The position numbers and the translations under genes are program-made. A DNA stretch of 64,000 nucleotides from Lepraria neglecta (lineage: Eukaryota; Ascomycota; Lecanoromycetes; Lecanorales; Stereocaulaceae), in NCBI GenBank assembly GCA_033220425.1, contig CM065651.1:1674001-1738000 (forward strand), in the 5' to 3' direction. Numbering within the stretch: the first letter of the stretch is position 1; the number at the start of each line of letters is the position of its first letter. Below, in pieces: positions 23,901-35,580 of the stretch. A model generated the notes under the pieces. That model saw nothing but the letters and a program-made list of their open reading frames with translations, had not been told where the DNA came from and searched no databases.

Positions 23901-24657
23901 AGCGAGTAGCTTACTAGAAGTAGGATTCGATTTAACTATAAATTCTAGATATTTATAGCTCCGATCCCTTAACTATAATAAAAGACACGTATAGAAATAT
24001 AATTGATTATTATTCACTACTACTAGTTACTTATAATTATTTTGATATAACTAGCCTATTAGTATATCGTCTAGCTCTTTAAAGATAGTACTACTCGTTA
24101 ATAGTTATCTATATACTTCGAGTTTCGTATACTAAAAGAGTAGCTTTACGCTATAAATAATATTATCCGGAAGAATATCCTATATAGTATTGAATATTTT
24201 AATACTACTATTATCTTCCTATTTATAGTAAAGGAGTATATTATTAATAAGTCGAGGGTCTAAGGGTAGTAGGGGTAGCCTTAATAGGATATTAGCTTTC
24301 GAGTCTTAGTAACTAAACGCGCCGCTCGTAGACCCTTCGGTCTTTATATTAGGGGCCTCTAAGGTTCGTTATCTCTTTATCTCTAAGGTCTCTAAGCTTT
24401 TATCGACGCTACGCTTACCGGGAGTTATCTTATACTTCTTACCTTACTTTACCTTCTTCGCTAGAATATATAGCTAGAATGAAATATAGGCGGGCGGGAC
24501 CCCTATAAATATGGTAGCGCCGAGTTTACTCTCGATATCTATAACGATTACTAGTTTTAGACTATTAAGTAGTTTTAATAACCCCTTATCTTTTAGATTG
24601 ATACTTAGGAGATTATTCGCGATTAAGTAGTCTACTATAATATCTTTTATTATCTTA
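20930..24657 (-). pseudogene. SNF2-family helicase/ATPase-like gene, copy 2, RIP-mutated
   Basis: Minus strand. An acidic N-terminal region lies at about 23700-23300. Motif I is at about 23000-22960: DEGILADKIGFGK, close to the family's GILADEMGLGKT. Downstream are IIFVPATLL (SNF2: VPATLL.QW) near 22690 and a motif III-like LGTL*NKSPSDISGI near 22200, then LRYLYRYT, RFGILDNFKEIINIYDNIAK and AIARFAEKRNELIVFLR, and a C-terminal part to about 20930. Many in-frame stops from C-to-T changes. Related genes remodel chromatin or translocate on DNA; here the gene is a repeat passenger and dead. Confidence 0.65.
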
Positions 24658-24919
24658 CAAGTAAGTGCCCGTAATCTTTATAGAAGATTACTATAAAACG
24701 GATATATCTCGCTTATTTTATAAGCGAAATTAGAAAGTAATCTATCTATAGTATTGAATTATAAGCTTATCTATAACTTGTATAATAGCAACGGTTTTGG
24801 TATATATAAGAGCTAGCTATTTAGATAGCTCTAGGATGCAGAAATAATCTTTGAAGCTTTGCATGGTTTGGATGGTTCCAGGACACTTTTCGCCCCCGGA
24901 AGCCATTGGAATACCCCCG

Positions 24920-25116
24920 GAACGAATAGGCAACATACCGCCATATCGCCATATGCGAATGAGCAATCCGGTGCCATATCTCCATGTGCGAATAGCCAAC
25001 CTGCCGCTATATCGCCATGTGCGAATAGGCAATCCGGTGCCATATCGCCATGTGCGAATAGGCAATCCGTCGCTATATCGCCACGTGCGAATGAGCCATC
25101 CGGTGCCATATCGGTA
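24920..25116. repeat. 33-bp minisatellite, left part of copy A
   Basis: About six units of GCCATATCGCCATGTGCG followed by AATAGGCAATCCGGT. The array is interrupted at 25117 by the pogo element and resumes at 27268. Units keep CA and TG. Confidence 0.9.
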
Positions 25117-25118
25117 TA

Positions 25119-27265
25119 GACGTAATCCCTGCTCGGCGACACCCCCGGCCCGGCGACACCCTTTTGACGAAATTATTAAAATACTATATTCGTTACCAAT
25201 TAATAACCGCAACGATTAGTAAGTTTAGAATTAAATATATAGTAGATAGAAGGTATATATATAATGATTGAGCCCAGAATCCTTATATATCAAAGCGCCG
25301 TAGGCGTTGAACCTTCCTTCTATAAGATGTAGCTGAAATTACCTCCTCGACTTACAATACGACGATAGTATAACTAGACCCTTTTACTTGCTTCTTAAGA
25401 GTCTTTTAAGCTTTTGGAAGCTTTGTAGATTACTTGTTTAAGCTTAGTTACCCTGCGCTATAGTGTTTTACTACTTCTCTTAGCTCTTTTTGAGCTTGCT
25501 TATCTATAGCTTTCTAGGCTAACGCTTCTATAGCGAGTCAACGTCTTTTAGTAGCGAGTATTACCCTATATAGCTTATCCTCCTCTTTTTGAGCCTTTCT
25601 AGTAGCTACTAAAGCTTTTTTATTAAGGGCTTACTACTATCGTAGTACTTCTTTAGTTTAGTATCTTTTGTAGCTTAAAATTAACGGGTAGCTTATACTC
25701 GCTATAGGCTAAAGAATTAAGGCCTAGAATCTTCTTCACCAAGTAGATTAAAGCGTTTACTATATTATCTCTTCTTCTTTTCATTCCTAAGGGATACTAT
25801 TAAGCCTTTAATAATATATTAGTCTACTAAGTACTAAGAAGTAAGGCGTTTATTCGCTCGAAAAAGCTTCTTAAGTAAAGGTGAATTCGGTTAATTATAG
25901 TATTATTATTAGACTCGGCGGATAGTATAATATATTATTAGTATCTTTACTATTAAAGGGGCTTCGGTCGGAGTTAGCTTAGTAATTTTATCTAGAGTTA
26001 TCGCTAGATTATAGGGCTAAATACCAGTTTTTTCGAAGCCGGAAGCGATATTTACAGGTATAAATACCTTCTACCAAGTAGGCTAGAAGACGCTCCAAAA
26101 GGCTCTTTTCGATATAGAGACTATAGCTAGACTATTTATTATTAATTTATTAAGACCCTTGGTATAATAAGACGCTAAAGGCGCAAAAAGGGATATATCA
26201 AGAGGTTATAAACGATATATTGAATATAGAGGTAAAACCAACACGAGAATATATAGTTTATTATATAGATCGATGAACTTCAGGTTAATATAACTACTAT
26301 ATCTATTAATAATCAATAAACGACGTCCTCTTCCGGCTCTTTTACTTATATAATAGTAAAATATTACTTCTAGCTAATAAAGACCTAAAGTATTATAACT
26401 CTATCCGTTTAATAAGACTACGAAATAGGCTATATCTTTAGATAGCTAGTCCTCTAGCTATATATCTTATAGTATAGATTTACCTTTATAGATAAGTAAT
26501 AGAGGGAGAGTAGCTCCTATAGCGTTGATATATATAAGTAAGCTAATGAATTCTCTGCTTCTATCTTGACTTATATATATAATATAGCCGTTTTTAAGGG
26601 CTTCCCTGCTTATTATATACTATATAGTACCTAATTAGCTAATTACGAATCCTTTTTCATCCTAGTTATAGATATTATTGCTAGTAATATTATATTTCTC
26701 GATAGCGGCGATTAGCTATATTAAATATTAGTAATCTAACTAACTAACGCTTTAGAAGAGTTACTAAGTTATAGAATTACTTGAATAAAGGTATATACTC
26801 TGCTTTTATTCGCTGGCTATCGATATTTCGTAGATAGAGGCTTCTAAGCCTAGTTTTATAGCGCTTGATAAAATCGCTAGTCTAGTTCTTCCCTACCGGC
26901 CGGCTAATTATCTCTTGTGCTAAATTACGTATAATTTAGCTGGTAGGAGGTATTCCACGATCGGTTAGGCTATTAATTAAGCCTATTAAGGTCTCTTCTT
27001 AAGCGAAAGTAAGGTATTAGTAATATTCGGAAGAAGCAGCTTGCTTAGACAGCTGTCGGCGTTGGTATCGGCGTTTCAAGGTCGTATTATTAACGGTATA
27101 TTTTCTAGCGGTAGCCTTGAAATTAGGCTTCTCTTACTGATGCAAATCAGCGACTACGAGATCAATACGAGCGTTGTAGGTAGAGCAATCCATGATTGAA
27201 AATTTGATGATTTTTTCGTGTAGGGTGTCGCTGAGCCGGAGGTGTCGTCGGGCCGGGATAACTTC
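25119..27265 (-). mobile_element. Pogo/Fot1-type (Tc1/mariner superfamily) DNA transposon
   Basis: 2147 bp, flanked by TA at 25117-25118 and 27266-27267. Terminal inverted repeats of about 48 bp: left begins GACGTAATCCCTGCTCGGCG, right (reverse strand) begins GAAGTTATCCCGGCCCGACG, both containing two CGACACC boxes. Removing the element and one TA restores the 33-bp minisatellite. One transposase gene on the minus strand. Confidence 0.85.
25300..27193 (-). pseudogene. Pogo/Fot1 transposase (dead)
   Basis: Starts at ATG 27193 (MDCSTYNARIDLVVADLHQ), followed by a stop in place of Gln, then KPNFKATARKYTVNNTTLKR (helix-turn-helix), LIGLINSLTDRGIPPT, IRNLAQEIISRPVGKN and SDFIKRYKTRLRSLYLRNID, the CENP-B-type DNA-binding part typical of fungal pogo elements. 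The DDE part downstream is riddled with stops. Nearly all stops fit TAG or TAA for CAG, CAA or TGG. The lower limit is approximate. Confidence 0.8.
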
Positions 27266-27267
27266 TA

Positions 27268-27486
27268 TGCCGAACAGGCAATCCGCCGCTATATCGCCAT
27301 GTGCGAATAGGCTATCCGACGCCATATCGAATAGGCAATCCGGTGCCATATAGCCAACAGTGCGAATAGGCAATCCAGTGCCATATCGCCATGTGCCGAA
27401 TGGGCAGTCCTATGCCATATCGCCATGTGCGAATAGGCAATCCGTCGCCATATCGCCATGTGCGAATGAGCCATATCGCCATATAC
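27268..27486. repeat. 33-bp minisatellite, right part of copy A
   Basis: About six to seven units, some with variant spacing (GTGCCGAATGGGC). Same phase as the part left of the pogo insertion. Confidence 0.88.
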
Positions 27487-28075
27487 GAATATTGCTTATA
27501 AGTTTTGCGCAAATAGACCGATTTTGAAAATTTCGACGGTATTGGAAAGCGCATGCTTGGTTCCAAAACTGATAAGATTATCTCGATATCATATGACATA
27601 TGTGGCGCGGGGCATTACTGCGAAGAAGTTGCGGTACGCATTCAACTTTCGATGTTCCAGGGTCCGGAGGCGCCAAGCTCAATGCTTGGCATTTACTACT
27701 GAGCTCGCACTGCCTGCAAAATATAGTGAAAACGCTTCTTTTGCTCATAACTATTGCGCAAGTGGACTGATTTTGAAAATTTTGACGGTGTTGGAAAGCG
27801 TATGCTTGGTTCCAAAACTTATGAAATCATCTCGATATCATATGATGTATGTGGCGCGGGGAAGTCCTGCGAAGAAGTTACGGTACGTAAGCAAAACATG
27901 GCGAAAACGCTTCTTTTGCTCATAACTATTGCGTAAATAGGCCGATTCTAAAAATTCTTGATGCGCAAGCAAGCTAATGATTGACTCTAAAACATATGAA
28001 ATCATCTCGATATCATATAACGTATATAGCGCAGGGAAGTACTGCGAAGAAGTGCGTAGCGTATTCAAGTTTTGG
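27487..28075. repeat. Three diverged long tandem units next to the minisatellite, copy A
   Basis: Three units each containing CGATTTTGAAAATTT, GCATGCTTGGTTCCAAAACT, ATCTCGATATCATATGA, GGCGCGGGG and TGCGAAGAAGTT in order, starting near 27500, 27755 and 27935. The unit between the first two is longer by a segment with CCAGGGTCCGGAGGCGCC. Same organisation in copies B and C. Confidence 0.8.
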
Positions 28076-28140
28076 TAGTTGAAGGCGCTAGCCGAGAGAG
28101 GGAATATAGCTCTTCGCTATAATCTATTATTATAAGAAGA

Positions 28141-28740
28141 TAGTTATCTAAGCTAAGGTTGAAGGGAGTTATCATTTCTTTATTTATAAGATTACTAGCT
28201 AATATATTAGCGTAGTTAAATTAAGGATTAAAAGATATAATTATAGTTATAAAGGTAAGATAGAATAAGTAGGATAAAGTAGAATAGGTAGGATGAAATA
28301 GTTATAGATTTAAGGATAAAGGAATAAAATAACGCGAATTTAACTAGGAACGCTGCGCTAAAAGACCCTGCAGGCGTATATAATCGCTATACTATAAGTG
28401 AATATATTCTAATCCCTATATATATAATCCTCGAACTTCGACCTAATTTATATTCCTTCACCCTAGGATGTTTACCTATAGTATTAAATAATTAGCTTTT
28501 CTACTATAAGCTTTTTTGGATGGTTTAGAAGCGTTATTATTATTAGAGCTATAATAATTAATATTTCTATAAGTCGCGAGGCTATATTAATAAGTTAGGT
28601 TATTAATTTGAAGACTATTTCGTTATTAGACTACTACGGAGTTTAACCTCGACGACGCCCGATTAGGCTTGGCGTAGATGAAAATTTCGAACGCTTTCGA
28701 ACGCTATCGAGCGTTTTCTAACCCCTTCTAATACTAAGGA
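28141..28740. repeat. Right flank of copy A: continuation of the SNF2-carrying repeat, then unassigned RIP DNA
   Basis: 28141-28260 matches 18662-18780 with transitions. Beyond it the two copies diverge. At 28688-28720 stands TTCGAACGCTTTCGAACG followed by CTATCGAGCG, a motif met again in inverted orientation at 32035-32075. Confidence 0.6.
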
Positions 28741-31700
28741 ATCTCCTACGCCTTTAAGCAGTATATAGTAACTCTTTACTACTTAATTGATTCCCCTTAT
28801 ATACTTTATCTTGCCTTATAGACCCAAGATAGCTCTATAGGTCTATAAGGCCTACGGCGTTATTGCTAAGATATATCGTAGCTTCTCGAACTATATAAAT
28901 AGATACCGAAAGCGGCACGGTAAAGATATAATACCTAGAGAACCGCCTTAGAGGAGAATCTATACGGCCGCCGAGACTATCGAAGAGGTTAAAAGATAGC
29001 TATAGAGAATAATAGATAAGATAGAGTTAAGCCTAAATACGACGGTAGGCGCTAGAGAATAGAGTATATAGTATAAGATTAGGACGGATAGAGGACCGGA
29101 AGATTCTATAGAGGCTAATAATACGCTAGGACATGAAAATCCTAGGCTTAACGCCTCTAGCGGGTCGAATCGTATTAAGGTAGATATCCTTCCGGTAGCC
29201 GTAGGTATTAAAGAGAAGACTTTTTACGATATTACGGGTAGTAGGGCCGGTAAGCCTCTAATATACTACTTATAGGCTGAAGATACTCGTAGCACTCGGT
29301 ATTCGAACTTCTTACCGTTTCGCGATAAGACTAACTTCGCGTTTATAGAATAGTTAGCTAAAATTAAATATACTAAAGGCGGAGTTAACGGTTTCTTCGG
29401 CGATAACCGACTTTAACCTCTATAGTAGTACGCTATCTTTTAGAATAGCGAGTCTTAGAGGAAGCTTCTATCTAAAATTCAAGATAGTATTTTAAATAAC
29501 GAATAGATAGAATAGATAATTACTATTGACTCGAATATCGAATAGATCGCAGTAAGAGGATATTCTATATACTATCGAGATATTACTAAGGTAATCGAGT
29601 TTCTTCTTAGTCACCGTCCTTTTATAGGAAATCTATTATATATACCGATCCGAAGGTTTATTATAAACTAGCTAGGCTAGGATAGCTCTAAGGACGAGGA
29701 CTCTCGCCTCTATACCGAGATATATACTATAGACTAGTAGTAGTTTATACAAGAGCAGCTCCCTGAAAATACTATAGTAATCCCGGTTCTCCTGGCCAGC
29801 GATAAAACCTAACTTACTAATCTCTCCGGCGATTTATTAGCGTAGCCTATTTACTTAACCGTTAGTAACCTTAATAATAAAATACAAAGATAAAGAAGCC
29901 GGCCTAGTAATATCCTAATCGCTTTAATACTAATCCCGAAGGAGATAGGTCTCTATATTAAGGTAGAGGTATATTATATAATAATAGATATTATTATAGA
30001 GCGTAAGTATATAGTATATCTATATACTAGCGTTTATATATCTAATATTCGTTTTATCTCAGCTATTAGACGATACGGCCGCCGTAGGATACCTATTATA
30101 TACGCCGACAAGAAAGTCCGCCGAGGATATCTAATACTCGCTAGAATTATAGCTGATTATAAGGAACAAGTCCTTATTACCGAGGTTAGATCTTTATAGT
30201 AATACCCTATTTACTATATATTACGAGAAGAATTTAGACGGTTAGGGAAAAAACAAGGATAGAAGTTACAAGATTACTATTAGATATAGTAGTAACGTCG
30301 ATTATAGCTTATACTAGAATAGATACTAGAGGACTATCCCTAACGTATTTATACCTTTAATAATTTCGCCTAGTAGCTTCCCTATATTAATATCTACTAA
30401 TATATAATAGTCGATATTCTATACTAACTGCTTAAAGGCGTCGCCGGTTATAATTATCTTCTTAGATAGATAGATAAGGCTATTAGGGCCGCTATAAAAC
30501 CTAGTCGAAAGAGGCCCGGAAGTAAGAGCGTAAGAGATATCCTTGAGACGCCCGTAATAGTCTAACTAGACTAGTTATTCCGCCGTATACCCCCGTTTGC
30601 GGGCCTAAAACATTTCGCTAGCTATAGCGATATTAAGTAGTAGATAGAGAGCGAATATAAAATAGTACTCCGCCAACTAGTTACGGTAATTATACTACTT
30701 CTAGTAGCTAAGGATAGCGACGTCCTATATACTACGCGTAGGATTGTAAACTTTATAACTCTAGCTTAATACAATTCCTATACGGGCAAGTCTCTAAAGT
30801 ATATAGAATATTACCTTACTTAATTAGACAAGAGTAAAGAGGCCTTCCGTAGGTTTAGGCCTAATAAGAATTTCGACTTTCCCAAATAGTATTCTATAAT
30901 ATACTATACGAATTATATCCGCAAATTTAGATATACTCCTAGGTACTTAATAGGTATTAGTAAAGCTAATTATATTAATCTTATAAAGGACTACTTTAGG
31001 CGAACGAATAAGCGAAAGGGATTCGAGAAGTAGATTATCCTAGCTAATATTTAATACTTAAACCTTATAGTAATACTAGATATTAAACGATATAAGGCGG
31101 GTAGAGATCTTTTAGAGTTAGAATACTCCGTAAGAAGTATCCGTAACCTAGCCGTAGGCGCAAAGGATCTTAGAGAGCTATAATAGCCGCTAGACGAGGC
31201 CTAGAAACGACGTATACGGAGCCTTCGATTAAGTACTAACTATTAGACGTACATATCGACCGTAGCCTATTAATACGGAATCCCGGATCTTTATACTACG
31301 TTAATTAATTTTATTAAATAAGAATACTCGGATTAGACGTATACTACCGCTAATAGGGATATTAATATAGATAGAAATAAAGATCTATTATAGGCGGCTT
31401 CTTGCCCTATAAAAGTATATAGCTCTATTACGTTATAGAAAAAAATAGGCGACCCTATTAATCCTAATCGCGTTATAGAAGACTATACTCGCTATACTCC
31501 GAACTAGTAGGCTTAGGGCGAATAGTAACGGGATTATATTTGGGTATAGGAATACGAGGTAGGAAGTAAGAGTCGAAATTACATACTATATCTATAGGAT
31601 AGGAGGCTAGTCGGCAAGTTACTTATAATCTTGATAGTAATAGATCTTGGTCGATAAAATACTAAGGGCAGGTATCCTTTATATATCGGAGCTATAATCT

Positions 31701-32080
31701 AAACTCTAAAATTCAGATCTGGTAGGCGTATAGATCCTACGTATAGTATAGTAGAGGTAGAGGAGTATCGTTTACCGGATACTATAAACGGTTATAGTTA
31801 TATAAGCCGACGATTCTATAGTCTTCCGAGTATTATTCGTATAGTATATATTATCCCTCAAGGGTTAATAGACGGGCTAACCTACTATATTAATAACTAT
31901 ATCGACTTCGATCAATTAAATATATTATATAATATAGAGTTCTTAAAGGTAGAGTCTCGGGCGGCTAAATAAGTAGCTAAGCGTTCTAAAGATAAAAAGG
32001 TAACTAGGTAGTAGAGACGCACGCGAAATCTTTTAACTAAAATCGAGCGTTATCAAGCGTTTTCGAACGATTTTAAACAT
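28740..32080 (+). mobile_element. Plavaka-type DNA transposon remnant with transposase
   Basis: Plus-strand frames, broken by RIP stops, follow the order of the fungal Plavaka transposase: SNFLPFRDKTNFAFIE with KGGVNGFFGD at 29300-29420; PENTIVIPVLLASDKT, PIYLTVSNLNNKIQR and RPSNILIALILIPKE at 29760-29950; RRIPPFAGLKHFASYS near 30570; VNFITLA, LKYIEYYLT, NKNFDFPK and YLIGISKANYINLIKDYFRR at 30740-31000; RTNKRKGFEK at 31005. Cut-and-paste transposase, dead. Possible subterminal inverted CGAACG/CGAGCG motifs lie at 28688-28720 and 32035-32075; exact ends not fixed. Confidence 0.75.
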
Positions 32081-34883
32081 GCTTAGCACTTATTAGTATT
32101 CGGCCCCTTAGATATTTTTAGTGTTTTAAACTAATAATCCCGCTCTACTAATAAATATAATCTTGTATTAATATCCTCCGTCCCTATTAAAGTTCTATCT
32201 TGGATAATAAATAATCTAGGCACTAGTACTATAAGTTAGAAAACTATAACTCTATTAGGCTAACCTTTAGGCTAATAAAAGGTATAGCTAAGTTAAACGA
32301 ACGCTATATAGTCCTCGGAGCCCTTGAGAGAAGCGATATTACAAGAGCTTAATATCAAGTCCTAGTCGGTTCGGCGTATATATATAGGTCTTAATATCGA
32401 CTAGAAACTCTATAGAGATATATATACCGCCCTAGATACGGAGGTTAGAAGATACGAAGCTATACGCGACAAGATTAATAATATCGCTACTAAATAGAGT
32501 CTATAACCCGCGTTTGACATTGTATATAAGTAATTTCCGGAGGTTTCCGGAGGTTTTCGAGGGTATAGACTGCGCGTAGAGGGAAGAGTATCTGACTTAT
32601 TAGGCTTAAAAGTATAATAATAATAGAAAGAGGCGAAAGACTATAAGGGAGGAGCTACTAATAGTAGTAGTAAATAGGGAGCAAGCCAAGCGGCAACAAA
32701 GTACTCTATCGCCACCTGTTTTTAGTAATATTATAGTCTATATTCAAAGAAAAGGCTATAATATAATAATAATATACCGGCCGTAGGATTTAGTACTGCC
32801 TTTAAATCGAGGTCCTTCGAATATCAAGATCGATAATATTTAATTCGACCGGTTTATTAGCGTATTAGTAGAGGATATCTAATTCGATAAGGCTATAGAG
32901 AGGATTCTCTATAAGCCGGTTAGGGGGAAGGCGCTTAAGATTATAAATAAACGGTTATAGAGAGGTATATTAGTAGAAATATATTCAAGCGGATACGCAC
33001 GGTTGACTTTTGATATCTATTTAGTATACTATAGTCCCGAAGATAGTACTAATAAGCTAGATAATAGTAGGAAATAAATCTAAGAAAGAGAAAGTAGATA
33101 GGATAGTATAGAGAAAGAGATAGTAGCGATATAGTAAACCCTGGCTAAGAAGCGACGGAATCTATATAACACTACTATAGCTTATAGAGACGAGTTATAA
33201 GAAGCTATAGGTAGTTAATACCTACGAAAACGAAAGAGGTATTAAGACTATCTCGAATATATATTCTTATATACTACCTTGAACCCGCCTTTATTAAGAT
33301 TAATAATTAGGATTCTATCTATATACTAAGTTATAAAAGTATCTATAAAATCTTAATAAGAGAGTTATAAGGCCTTAGAAGTAGATACTATAGATAATAT
33401 AAGATTAGAATTAATAGGAACTCTAAAGATAATCTTCCTCGAGATATAAGAGATATTAGGAAGAGATCTAAGCTCCCTATTTAACGCTTACTAGGCCTTT
33501 AAAAGATTACTATACCAGCTACTATATTATAATATTAGTGCCCGTCTTCTACTATTACCTAAGGAAAATTCCTTTTAAGATAATCTTTATTACTTAACTA
33601 TCCTAATTATATAATACCCTCGGCAAGGAAGCCCCCTAGTACTTTAAGGAATAGGCCGGCTACTAGTAGCCAGGTCGATCGTTTCTATTAGATTATTATT
33701 CTAGGGCGAAGGCTATAATATTATCCTAAGAAAACTATAAAGACTCTAGGACGCCTACGCGCCTGGAGTTAACTCCCGAGTAGTAGCTTCCGAATGAATA
33801 TAGTAGGGGTTACCGTTAGCTATAAGTAATCTAGCTTGCTATATTTGCTCCTCCGCTTTTATAATTTCGAGTTGATATACTAGGCGTTTAACCTACTAGA
33901 TAGCATCTATAGCGTTGATCCGATACTCTACGACTATATTACTAAGGACGACGGAATCTCCGACTCCGCGTAGAATCTCTTTATATAGGCTAGCCTCTAA
34001 TTTATCGTCGATAATAGTAGCTATATTCGTATCGAGATACTACCCGGCGTGGGTCTTATAGCGGTCGATTAGTAGCTATAGGCGTTGATAAAGATCGGAT
34101 TATAAAGAGCTACTAGGTAGCTAATAATAAAGAAGGAGAAGCGATTAACTAAGATACTATTGCCGCCTCTCTATCTACCGTTTATTCGGGTATTTATCTT
34201 TCGGATTAGAGGTACTAGTCTAATAGAGACTATAGTAGGTTATCTATCTTAGTAAGTCTTGCTACGCCTACCGCCTTATAGCGTACGGGAATCCTTTTAT
34301 TTCTATCTCGCCGAGAAGTTAGAGCTCTATATAGCTTATTTAGAAGAAGTTTCTAGAGTTATAAACGCGATAATAAGGATTAAAGTAGTATAGTATCAAG
34401 TTTTGCAGGTCCTAACGATATTCTAATAGGATCGTAGCGAAAACGCGAAAAGTGTACGCTTTAAATCGTACTAGCGAAGTTAAGTATAACCTACCTAATC
34501 GAACGGAGTCGAACGATTTTCGAACAGGGAAATTACTAAAATAACGCGTCTATATCCCGAAATCAATAGAAGCCTGCCCCTGAATCAACTAGCGGCTGCG
34601 CCTCTTAAATTAAACCGTCTATCTAGCTTTCCTACGTCTTTCTTTATATCTATAAATTATAGTACTTAGCTAATTACTACTCTATTTATTCCCTTTGATC
34701 TCGATTATATTCTCTCGCGTATATTATATATATATATACTACTATTAACTATCTCACGATATATCGAGGAGCTATAGCTACTAGGGTTATAATATCTAGG
34801 TCTTAGTCTAGGCCTACGAATCTACTATAGAGGGTATGGAACCGTATATATATTACTACTAGTTTATACCTCTAATAGGATGA
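32081..34883. other. Unrecognised RIP-mutated repeat DNA between Plavaka remnant and Helitron copy B
   Basis: Both strands show stretches with reduced stop density (for example plus-strand LKIINKRL and LVEIYSSGYARLTFDIYLVY near 32930-33040), which suggests decayed coding DNA, but no conserved motif could be named. A CGAACG-rich spot lies at 34495-34535. Confidence 0.4.
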
Positions 34884-34979
34884 TCTTCTTCTAATAACAG
34901 ATTATGGCGAAATTCGGAGCAATTCCGCACTTATAGCCAATTAGATTGGCCCTATATTCAGTGTTCCCTCTCTCGGCTA

Positions 34980-35580
34980 GCGCCTTCAACCACCAAAACT
35001 TGAATTTACATCGCAACTTCTTCGCACTACTTCCCCGCGCCATATACGTCATATGATATCGAGATGATTTCATATGTTTTGGATTCAATCATTAGCTTGC
35101 TTGCGCATCAAGAATTTTTAGAATCGGCCCATTTGCGCAATAGTTATGAGCAAAAGAAGCGTTTTCGCCATGTTTTGCTTGCGCACCGTAACTTCTTCGC
35201 AGGACTTCCCCGCGCCACATACATCATATAATATCGAGATGATTTCATAAGTTTTGGAACCAAGCATGCGCTTTCTAACACCGTCAAAATTTTCAAAATC
35301 AGTCTACTTACGCAATAGTTATGAGCAAAAGAAGCGTTTTCACTTTGTTTTGCAGGCAGTGCGAGCTCAGTAGCAAATGCCAAGCATTGAGCTTGGCGCC
35401 TCCGGACCCTGGAACATCAAAAGTTGAATGCGCACCGCAACTTCTTCGCAGTAATGCCCCGCGCCACATATGTCATATGATATCGAGATAATCTTATCAG
35501 TTTTGGAACCAAGCATGCGCTTTCCAATACCGTCGAAATTTTTTAAATCGGTCTATTTGCGCAAAACTTATAAGCAATAT
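34980..35580. repeat. Three diverged long tandem units, copy B
   Basis: Reverse orientation of the array in copies A and C. The same boxes (AACTTCTTCGCA, CCCCGCGCCA, TCATATGATATCGAGAT, CAAGCATGCGCTTTC) recur three times. Confidence 0.8.

Larger units (their letters stand above)
24658..28140 (-). mobile_element. Helitron-like element, copy A (carries a pogo insertion)
   Basis: On the minus strand it runs from TCTTCTTATAATAATAG (28140 downward) to a hairpin GTAATCTTC/GAAGATTAC type (here with RIP changes, 24668-24690) and terminal CTTG at 24661..24658. Flanks are A before TC and T after CTTG, with no duplication, proven by the uninterrupted site at 18622-18780. Without the pogo insertion and its TA duplication it is about 1.33 kb. 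No Rep/helicase gene, so non-autonomous. Confidence 0.8.

Noticed and set aside
23845-23945. GGATTCGAACC, a possible tRNA T-loop on the minus strand
   Set aside because: The T-stem does not pair and no anticodon or D-arm could be folded around it.
24920-25116. Regular repeats that could suggest a CRISPR array
   Set aside because: Units abut with no unique spacers of constant length, and the genome is eukaryotic with introns.
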